From positions 805,174 to 869,173 of the forward strand of contig BLZA01000011.1 of NCBI GenBank assembly GCA_013423385.1: DNA of 64,000 bases, written 5' to 3'. Positions 55,764 to 64,000 of the stretch are shown piece by piece. The translations under genes were made by a program, and so were the position numbers. Position 1 is the stretch's first letter. Each line of letters opens with the position of its first letter. Source of the DNA: Naganishia liquefaciens (Eukaryota > Basidiomycota > Tremellomycetes > Filobasidiales > Filobasidiaceae). Under the pieces are notes generated by a model that worked only from the letters and a program-made list of their open reading frames with translations, ran no database searches and was not told the DNA's origin.

Positions 55764-57296
55764 TCACGCGTCCCGCCGCTCTCGAGGCTTCGGCGCAAGG
55801 AATCCAGAGAGGTCGCCAAGCGGCAAAGTAAACGGGAAATTATTGCTCGCAAGCATGAGCGCACTGGACAAGAAGATTAGTCTCTCGGACGGGGAAAGCT
55901 ACGGAAGAGTGATCGCAGGGAACAGGGACTCACATGAATATCCACCAAGCGCAGAGGCAACACACGAAGGCGAACGCGCCGCCGGCACTGTTGAATAATA
56001 CCATAAGATGCGATCAACCAAAGCCTATGCCGCATGACGTACGTGAAGAGACGATCTGCTCTTGTCAAATTTCCGCGCGACACCTGCGCATACGCTGCAG
56101 CAAGCATCCAGAACGCGAAATCCAGCTACGGCCACACCAATGCATTCTGTTACTCATGGACTCAGGAATGCCGTAAACCCGTAGAACCTACACTCAAGAA
56201 CAGCAACACAAAAACGACATTTGTGCGCAGGGAACAGATAAAGAAGACGAAGGTCAAAATCCCCCCTGTCTCGAAAGGTCAGGTTTCTTCCGCACAGCGA
56301 GGCTTGTATGCCGGACTCACAGAAGATTAACCATAGCGATATCTCCGCGGCAGTTTTGCATCAGCTCCGCTCGGGATACGTTCGGATCCTGAAAACTCAC
56401 TCCGTTGTTGTATTGCACAGGTCTGCCGATATCAAGCTCAGTCTCAGCGCAAGACCTCTCGCTGGTGGTAAGAATAGACTTACGATGCAGCCAAGGACGT
56501 TGTCACCGCGTTCTTCGGATCGATCAGGTAGCCGAACGAGAGATAAAAGCCACCAAACCTTTTGCAGTTTCAAGAATCAGCGAGGCTGCCATTGCTGAAA
56601 AACGCAATACACACGCTCCGAAGACCACGAAGGGGAACGTGTTGCCGATCAACCTGCGCAATGTCATGGTCCATCAACATCCCAGACTCGCCTCAATTCT
56701 CAACCGGAAGGCTCACCATTCTAGAATCGCAGCAAGATACAGCCCCAGTCCTGCTGAGAGATATAAAGTTCCCATCAAGGTGAGTGCAGAATCCGTAGTC
56801 GACCCCATAAAGCCCATGAAGTAGCATGACAGTGGAGTCAGCGTTACCAGGAAGACGGCGAGACCGAGCACAGTCGGGTTTCCACTGCAAAGCTAAAAAA
56901 GTCAGACTTCGGAAGACGCAATGGCCAGTCCTGTATGTGACACACAATCGCTTGGTAAGATCTTCTTGCCTCGATGCGCCGACACCGCCTGGAGACGATG
57001 CAACGTCAGCTTCGTCATTCGCCGTGACTGAGAATGCTCGCACCTGGCTGCAAATAGAGCCTTTCGAATTGTTCGGGCGTCAACTGAACCGAAATTTGTC
57101 GGCCCAGTGCTCCGCCGGTGGCCCCAATAAAGTCAGGTGACTGGTGAGTATAGGCCGATGTCGGTCGATCATCTTGATCCGGCACCAGAGGCCTTGTCGA
57201 CGGAGCATGGGGGCTTGTCACTTTCTCGCCCATCCTGGACTGGTACCCGTGATCATCCTGGTGCAAGGTCTCTTGCTGTGATAGCGATGCGGACAT
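55764..57296 (-). CDS. GPR1/FUN34/YaaH-type acetate/ammonium transporter
   Basis: Six-span plasma-membrane transporter of small carboxylates. The N-terminus MSASLSQQETLHQDDHGYQS is cytosolic and polar. GNPTVLGLAVFLVTLTP, with the GNPxPLGL family motif, opens span 1, then CYFMGFMGS; LYLSAGLGLYLAAILEWL follows with GNTFPFVVFGAFGGFYLSFG and YLIDPKNAV. The latter is read across a gtgtgt...aaaag intron. Next come a loop QDPNVSRAELMQNC, then GILTFVFFICSLRTNVVFVL, LDFAFWMLAAAYAQ, AGGAFAFVCCLCAWWIF and ALMLASNNFPFTLPLGDLSG, ending KPRERRDA. This matches Ato/Ady2-like proteins. About ten exons, several under 60 bases. About 300 residues. The divergent neighbour at 59.2 kb is an alcohol dehydrogenase. 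Confidence 0.85.
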
Positions 57297-59230
57297 TACA
57301 AGAATCTTCGATGCCTCGAGAGTGATACGCGATCTGCAGAATCATTGCTGGGAAAGGTCCTCCAAATTTATCAACACTGTTGGATTATGTGCCAGGGATG
57401 ATCAGGGAACGAAATCCAACAATTGCACTCGGAGCCCATTCCATTGGTATGTAGGTATAATCCTGAAGAGATGCCGTCGAGATCGGCCGTCAGGCAGAAC
57501 AGTATCCAGCGGTACCTCCTGATAACTTGATCAGCTGTTGAAAATATGATTTTCGTTCCGCCCATTCTTCAGCATGTACCTGATCCCAAGTTTGAAGAAT
57601 TTGGTCATCATCCGCATTCGTTTCAGTTGTGATCAGCCTCTGCGCTAGTCTCTGCTCAACCTCCAAGGGATGGGCATTGATGCGCAGGTGGCAGGAGCAT
57701 TAGCTGGAGAATTCGCTTGATCTCGCGAACTTGAGCGCTACGGGAGATATGCAACGCGAACTGGCTCAGCTGTTTAATCAAACACATTTTGTTATACGGT
57801 ACTTAGTCGTTTGGGGCCCCTCGGAGGTGTCGTATTGGTGCTGAATATTTCTTCAATCAGCTGTAACCGCTACTCCCTTGTCAAGCATACTTGCGAGACC
57901 GAAGCGCTAAGGGCTGAGCAGTCTGGGCTACATGCGTGGTTGATGACGATGACCGAGCGCTTACCCGTTGGCTGGGGTTAGCAGCTCCTCTCAGCTATAG
58001 CCAAGCGAAGAGACAAACAGACACCAGTCCCAAAAAAGACTAATCTTATCAAGACATACAAGATGCTGTAGCACCCCGGCCGAGTGAGCGGAATGTGGAT
58101 TGATCCGATCGTGCAAGAATCGAGGAGCATAGATGGTTCGCAGATGCGGCGGCGACATCTACTGTAGTCCAAGTAACAAGCTGGTCAGTGCGTGCCAGGG
58201 ATGAAACAGAAGCCAACACTCAGTATGAACTAAACTAGCTACCAAAATCGGACCATTCACACGAGCCTGGAACAGCTACTCGAAGCCCGAGGAATCCCAT
58301 CCACCGTAACGTTTAGGCCGTTGTGTAAGAGCTAGCGGTTAGAGGCCCGTGGACGTGGAGATTTACGTTTAAACCGAATCCTTTTTGTCCTTCACGAGCT
58401 CGGCCGCGGATGGGGATACAGGTGAGATGGCTGCCATCAGGCATCGCTCGACAGCTACCACATCCAACCACACAGCGATGTGACTGGGTCTTAGAGCCTT
58501 GTCCAGAATGCGCCAAACTAGCCCGGAGGAACTCTGGACGAAACAACTTGAGGAGGAAGTGCATCTTAGGTAGCCAGCCCGAACACATCGCTTGCCTCAA
58601 GCGACCTTCTGCGCCTTGAAGCTTCGGCTCCGCCAGGTGAAGGCAGACAGCTAGGCAGACATGGCTGTTTGTCGTTGTCTGACGTCTAGCCTCTGGTCGA
58701 ATTGTCTTCTGTTTTACACTCTCGGCATGTCGGAAGGTCGTGTCTCAGTCGACGCGGAACTCGCCGAAGCCGAGAACGAGAAAGGGATAGCGTTCCTAGG
58801 CGCTTCTCTGGTTTAGAATCAAAATGTCCCAAGTCACGGCCGTCAGCGTTGCTGCGATATGGAGCATACAGATCCCCAAGTGTCATGAATCTAGGGTACA
58901 CGCATTCCCTCAAGCCGTACGGCGAATCGTCCTGACAGCTGTCTTGACATGCTTTGAAAGGGGTCATCTGACGATTTGAAGCCAAATATGCGGGGTCCCT
59001 ACATCTCCCGAAGAGTTTCGGTCCGAACCTCGGGCCAAGTAGCAACTGTTACACAGCGTGACGGATTGCTGACGGGATGAACGATAGTTGATGACAGGAT
59101 CCCTGACCCACGTGGTAGTATATAAAGCGCTCGAATCCGTCTCAACAGATGTCTTTGCCGTACATTGAATTCCAGTACAGTCAAATTTGGTTGCCAATCT
59201 CCCAATCCTATCCGATTCTTTTCAGCTACA
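57297..59230. promoter_or_regulatory. 1.9 kb divergent control region transporter / alcohol dehydrogenase
   Basis: Largest promoter-like spacer in the window. No gene is supported within it; frames such as minus 58313-58600 and 58686-59045 have no splice or domain support. Near the right end it has an E-box CACGTG (59109-59114) and TATATAAA (59119-59126), listed separately. Confidence 0.5.
59109..59126 (+). promoter_or_regulatory. E-box and TATA element upstream of alcohol dehydrogenase
   Basis: CACGTG at 59109-59114 is followed four bases later by TATATAAA at 59119-59126. This lies about 105-120 bases before the ATG at 59231, a good distance for a core promoter of a strongly expressed fungal gene. 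Position and sequence are seen; function is inferred. Confidence 0.5.
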
Positions 59231-60671
59231 ATGTCAAACAGCAGCGAGCAGATTCCCAAACGAGCCCGAGGTGCCTTCGTCCAACAGGCCGATAGCAACG
59301 TCAAGGTTGAAGAGTATGATGTAGTTCAGCCCAAGGACCTGAAACCCGGAGAGGCTTTGGTCAAGGTCATGTACTCTGGCGTCTGTCACGTGAGTCTATT
59401 GGGATGCCCAGACGGCTCAGGTAAAATAATCTATATCTACTCTTCAGACGGACTTGCACGCCGCCAAGCAGGACTGGCCTCTCGAAGCCAAAGATCATCT
59501 ATGTGGTGGTCACGAAGGTGCTGGATATGTTGTTGCTATCGGCGAGCACTCCAACACTAACTTGAAAGTCGGTGACGCCGTCGGTATCAAGTGGTATGTT
59601 TTAGGTAGATGTTCCCGAAGGTATTAGCTCACATTGGTATGTTCGTAAGGCTTGCCGATGCGTGCATGCACTGCGAATTCTGCCGACAAGGCCTCGAGTC
59701 ATTATGCCCTGAAGCCAAATTGTCTGGATTCACCGTAAGTTGAATCGTCCGCGAGAACCGCGGCAAACCAAGCGCTGACTTTGCAGTCTCCTAGGTTGAT
59801 GGCTCTTTCCAGCAATACGCGGTGTCCTTCGTCAATCATCTCAGCAAAATCCCTGACGGAATGAAGCTGGACGACGCGGCTCCTATCCTCTGTGCTGGTG
59901 TCACGGTCTACAAAGCGTTGAAGCAGTCCAACGCAAAGGCAGGAAACTGGGTTGCGGTTCGTAAGTTTGCGCTCATCCTGCAATCCGCGATGGGCACTCT
60001 TAACACTCTGACCGCAGCCGGTGCTGGCGGTGGCCTGGGACACCTTTGCGTCCAATATGCAAACCTCATGGGTCTCAGGGTTATTGCTATTGACGTAAGT
60101 CCTGAGCGATCAATCGCAAACGAACACTGCAAACTTACGAGCAAACTTACCCGAATTCGCGACAGACCGGAGCCGAGAAGAAGAAATTGTGCGAGTCCCT
60201 TGGCGCCGAGGCGTGGATCGACTTCAAGGAAGAAAAGGACATCGTGTCTGCTATCAAGAAAGCAACTGACGACGGCTTTGGTCCGCACGCTGCGATCGTT
60301 ACCTCTGCTAGCCCATCTGGCTACGAGCAGGCATTGGACTACATCCGACCTGGTGGTACCGTCGTCGCCGTCGGCCTGCCCGCTGGAGCAGTCGTGAAGA
60401 GTGAGGTCTTCTGGCACGTTGTCTACGAGAGGAAGTTGGTGGGCTCCTACGTCGGCAACAGGCAAGACGCCCATGAAGGCGAGTATCAGCCTTGTCCCGA
60501 TCGCCAGGCACTAATAGAAGTTATTGTGCTCCAGCTCTTGTTCTCGCCAATATGAAGAATGGCAAGGTAAAGTGCCACTATGTGACTCGGCCTTTGGACG
60601 ATCTTCCGGCCATTTATGAGGAAATGGCATCCGGCAAATTGGCAGGAAGGACCGTTTTGAAGCTCTTCTAA
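59231..60671 (+). CDS. Zinc-dependent alcohol dehydrogenase (fungal ADH1-type)
   Basis: Interconverts ethanol and acetaldehyde with NAD. Begins [19 protein letters not shown]. Catalytic and structural motifs: [15 protein letters not shown] (catalytic Cys), [14 protein letters not shown] (catalytic His-Glu), structural zinc Cys set [16 protein letters not shown], then the coenzyme fold [20 protein letters not shown] with GLRVIAID. The C-terminus has [14 protein letters not shown] and [15 protein letters not shown], then [13 protein letters not shown], ending AGRTVLKLF. About eight exons. The last join needs a 38-base intron (GA|gtatca ... taatag) to give [18 protein letters not shown]. About 350 residues, normal for the tetrameric cytosolic class. 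A strong-looking TATA box lies upstream. Confidence 0.94.
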
Positions 60672-61008
60672 ACGCGCAAGACCGTCGTACCTCTTTCTCC
60701 TTCTACCTAAAGCTATCCTTACCCCTGCAGCTCTCGAAGAACTCCGTTGTATAGACTACCAAATCGGATACACGCGAAAGCGCATCTGCACAAGCTAGAA
60801 GTCGTTTTGAAGTCGTTTTGTTTGACCTCGAAAATAGTTTGACGCAGGCCATCAATCCGAGAACAAAAGAAACCCGCCCCTTAGAAATGGCTATACAGTA
60901 TATATCTGTGATTCGCCTTTGATTCCTTAGCAGCGCGACAGAAAGTCTACAATCATCCATGAAAATGGTTGCCGCAAAATACAAGAATGCATGTCATTGT
61001 GGTCTATC
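60672..61008. other. Convergent 3' spacer alcohol dehydrogenase / STT4
   Basis: About 340 bases holding both 3' ends. Nothing else supported. Confidence 0.5.
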
Positions 61009-64000
61009 TTAGTAAGGGATACCATTTTGTGCCTTCTGGAAACCGTCATAGACCGTGGATCTGTAGTTCTCATGCGCGTTCCGAATGACGCCCATCATGT
61101 ATTCGGCGGCCGCTCGCTCCGAGAGGTGCGTCTGGAATCGGTCCCGGAGCCTTTTGATTGTCGGCTCGCCCTTGAAAGATGGTAGACCGGTGCCGAGCAT
61201 GAGATATACAGTATCGACAAGCTGGTCGGCGAAAGGTCGAATCGCAAGGAACGCCTTGACTGTCAGTTCTTGGAACATTCGGTATCCTTGACTGTCTCTT
61301 CCGCCCATGAGCACAACCATCTCGTGACTTAGTTTGAAGCTGTTGGGCTCGAACTTGACGCCTCCAGGTCCTATATCAAACAAGAATCCAAAGTCTGCGG
61401 AATAGTTAGAATTGGTGGATCTGGTCGATTATCCGAGATCGGCTCACCAATGTGTACAATGTGGCCATCGCCATCGATCATGATGTTACCGTTGTGTCTG
61501 TCCTTGATTTGCAGGATGTAGCAAGCGACAGAGTAAGCGGCCATGGACTGGATGAAATTCAGTCGAGCTTTCTGGAAGGCTGTGGTATCTGGGCTGCCAT
61601 ATTTGTCGACGAAATAACTGTAAAGGTTGTTGATCTTGGCACGACCCATTTCGTCTCGCGATGTAGCATTGGGGACGACATCAATGACACCGCACTATGA
61701 AAGGAATTAGGCATTGCATCTTAAACGAAGGTTTATGCGACTTACACCGGGTGCTGTAGCCGTTACTCGATAAGGGAACAAGTAAAGCACCAACCCCGCC
61801 TTCATGAAAACATTTTTGAACATAGCAATGATCTGCAGAGCCAGGACGTCCTGTCGGCAATCGTCGCCAACCTTGAAGATGGCCGCTTGCCAGACCTCAT
61901 ATGCCACCATTTTCCCGTGAGTTTCGATAGCAGCATCAGCAGGCTGTGTCGTTTCGTCTTCACCCTCAACGCCGTATTCGATTCTTTCTTTGCGGACTTT
62001 AAATGTCGCCATGAAGGGAGCCTGGGAAACAAAAATCTTGTCAATGCGAGTCCACGGATGCAGTCCTAAATCACAGACCTTCGCGTGACTTTGAAGCGGT
62101 CGTCCAGACTTCTTGTCGATATCCACTACAACGCCATCTGGGTTCGATGGAAGGTACACGCCCACCTTGACTTCAATTTTCGCCATTTCTTCATCAATTT
62201 TAGCCTGTTGATTGACAACAATACTGAGTCGCGATTACGGGAAAACCGAGGGGAGTCTATGGCCCACCTTCTTTTCGGGCTTGCTTTTCTTGATGTATGG
62301 CTTGAGTTTCCCAGAGATCGAAGTGACTTCATTGAAGAAATCGAATTCGAGGTCGTAAAAGGCTTTGGCCTTGCCGGATAATGCAGAGACCACGAGATCT
62401 ACCATACGGTCCAAGGTGGGTTTCATGGGATCTTCCTAAGAGAAGCCATCTGTGAGTTATGCCTTTGATTTCCAATTGCTTTTCTTACTACCTCTCCACC
62501 GTCGTCCTTGTAACAATTGGCCTTCATATTCCAAATGATCTGGTGACAGAACAATTGCGAAATTTTGGAAGTCTCGAAAATGAAGCGTTCCACGTAGCCT
62601 ACGGGGAGAATGCATTTCGGTTAAGCTTTTTTCGAACCCGTTAGCGGTAACCTCACTGACCTGTGCGATCGGAACGAAGGGCTTGTACCACTTGAGGAAC
62701 GAAGAAGAAGGTCAAACCCACAGGGTATTGCTCTAGCGTACGCATAGCATATTGCAGGACCAATGGGTGATTGCCGTATCGAGGTTGGAAATATGTAACC
62801 GCAGTTACAGGTGAAACAGGGGCCCATAGAGGCAGCCACTACGTAGCAGAGGATAAGTAAACATCCGAAACGAGGCTGTTTATACCATGATCACTTACTC
62901 GGATGGCTGGTAAAGCGTCTCTTCGTAGCTCAAGGCCGAGCAGGTATTGCAATGCTTCTGGTACTCCGACTACCGACTTTGGAGACAGCTTGACCAGGCG
63001 GGCGATTTCAGTCTGTACTGCGGGAATTTTAAACCTTTCGCCCATGTGTACGGCAATGGCTGGATCGATCGTCCAAGCTTTTCGAACGAGCTTAACCGCA
63101 ACGTCCTGTTCGTTGGGTTACAAATCAGTTTTTGCGCAATCCAACATATTAGGAACTCACTCCGTTGACGTTGTTCTCTGAGGTCGCTTTTACACTGGCA
63201 GGTATTTCTTTAGCGGGATTCGCTGTCACATTCGCCCAAACACGGAGGCGGAAAATCTCATTTTGTAGCAACGTCTGGAGAAGGTTCACGCGTTCTTTGT
63301 TGAAGATGACGTATTCCCTCAAAGAGAGATTGCCTGTGGGCGAGTCAGGGCCTTCTCGGAAGTGCAGAAGGGACCACGACTTACCAGCATAGCCTGAAAC
63401 ACCTCCGGACTGGGGAAGTGCAGAGATGCAATGATCGCCGCGTACCTGATCGTGGTCGACAGCCAGGAAGACTTCTTCAAGCAATCTGATTTCCGCGCCG
63501 AGTTGAATTCGATTGCTGCCGAAACTCCATCTTGAACAGGGAATGAGTTAGTTGCAAGTCGACATCGAGCCGGACTCACAAAGGTTTCACAGCGAACCAC
63601 GATAGTGCCGCCTGGAACACGTGGTCGCGGAATCGAAGTTCATGGCTGGCTTCCATATTACTGCTCGCAAGAACCTGGAAGCCGAGCAGAACCAAAGAGA
63701 ATCGAACGTCGCGCGCCAGAGGATGTGTGCTGAAACCCTGAAGGTCAAATGCGCCGAGCAACTACAGTACAGTAAGCTCACCTCATCCGCCTGTGTGCTT
63801 TAAATGAACGGGTCAAAAGGCGGAAGAACGCAAGAGTAATTCCTCGATCCCGATACTTGACGGCTTGGAATCGACTGGACAAAACCTGAGTGAGCAGACT
63901 ATGTGGCTGTAGCATGCGCTTTGCAATCGCAAGATCGTGGTCCAAAATAGCCTTGTCGGTTGGCGAATACTCGATTGGTCTCTCGAACGGTCCTATGGAG
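61009..64000 (-). CDS. STT4: Phosphatidylinositol 4-kinase STT4/PI4KA, C-terminal part (runs off right edge)
   Basis: Makes PI4P at the plasma membrane. The window holds the C-terminal kinase and preceding helical (PIK) region; the gene continues beyond 64000. Right-edge residues read [20 protein letters not shown]. Further in are QPYFGWLKxFRE-like helices and the kinase domain: [20 protein letters not shown] (nucleotide-binding lobe), [38 protein letters not shown] (catalytic loop) with HI across an intron to [32 protein letters not shown], then [18 protein letters not shown] and [12 protein letters not shown] with the end [11 protein letters not shown]. These are the PI4K-alpha motifs, including the DRHN catalytic loop. 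More than ten exons visible. Confidence 0.93.

Noticed and set aside
55331-55831. 166-codon plus-strand open frame between GUP1 and the transporter
   Set aside because: No ATG anywhere in it, and it overlaps the last exon of the transporter on the opposite strand.
58313-58600. Minus-strand frame with CVVGCGSCRAM, suggesting a GFA-type zinc domain
   Set aside because: Only the Cys cluster fits; the remaining GFA motifs are missing and the frame lies in promoter sequence.

Overview
The window looks like nuclear DNA of a basidiomycete fungus, most likely a tremellomycete-type yeast (my inference from gene style; I ran no search). Nearly every protein gene is cut into many short exons by GT-AG introns of roughly 40-60 bases. 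The genes are compact, sit on both strands, and include several very small exons. The content is fungal core housekeeping. I see no tRNA, rRNA, CRISPR array or virus-sized insertion.

Layout: 0-3.9 kb has prephenate dehydrogenase (TYR1), a MobA-like nucleotidyltransferase, and mitoribosomal protein bS18m. 4.2-9.2 kb has the AP-2 mu subunit and the ERMES/SAM subunit MDM10, with an unresolved kilobase between them. 9.5-13 kb has the PKA regulatory subunit and the SAGA/TREX-2 protein SUS1. 13-23.5 kb has an unrecognised Pro/Ser-rich gene, the large FHA-forkhead regulator FHL1, and an unrecognised conserved gene. 23.9-35.6 kb has vacuolar lipase ATG15, a short-chain dehydrogenase, actin-interacting protein AIP1, splicing factor SF3a60 and the exon-junction helicase FAL1/eIF4A-III. 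35.8-42.9 kb is the least gene-dense part: a possible small membrane protein, a fossil piece of a Ty3/Gypsy integrase, a membrane protein of unknown function, and 3.2 kb with no supported gene. 42.9-52.9 kb has a long intronless Ser-rich gene, the pheromone-type MAP kinase CPK1, aspartokinase HOM3 and a coiled-coil protein. 53-64 kb has the MBOAT protein GUP1, an acetate-type (GPR1/FUN34/YaaH) transporter, a zinc alcohol dehydrogenase, and the C-terminal part of PI4-kinase STT4, which runs off the right edge.

Functional links: TYR1 and HOM3 serve amino-acid synthesis. PKA-R and CPK1 are the nutrient and mating signalling arms. SF3a60 and FAL1 share one short divergent promoter and both act in splicing. 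The acetate transporter and alcohol dehydrogenase face away from each other across a 1.9 kb control region, suggesting joint control of C2 metabolism. Points most worth a second look are the MobA-like enzyme, the 6-9 base exons in AP-2 mu and FAL1, GC-AG introns in two genes, the integrase-derived open frame, and the conserved but unrecognised genes. I did not find convincing evidence of a wholly new multi-gene system.
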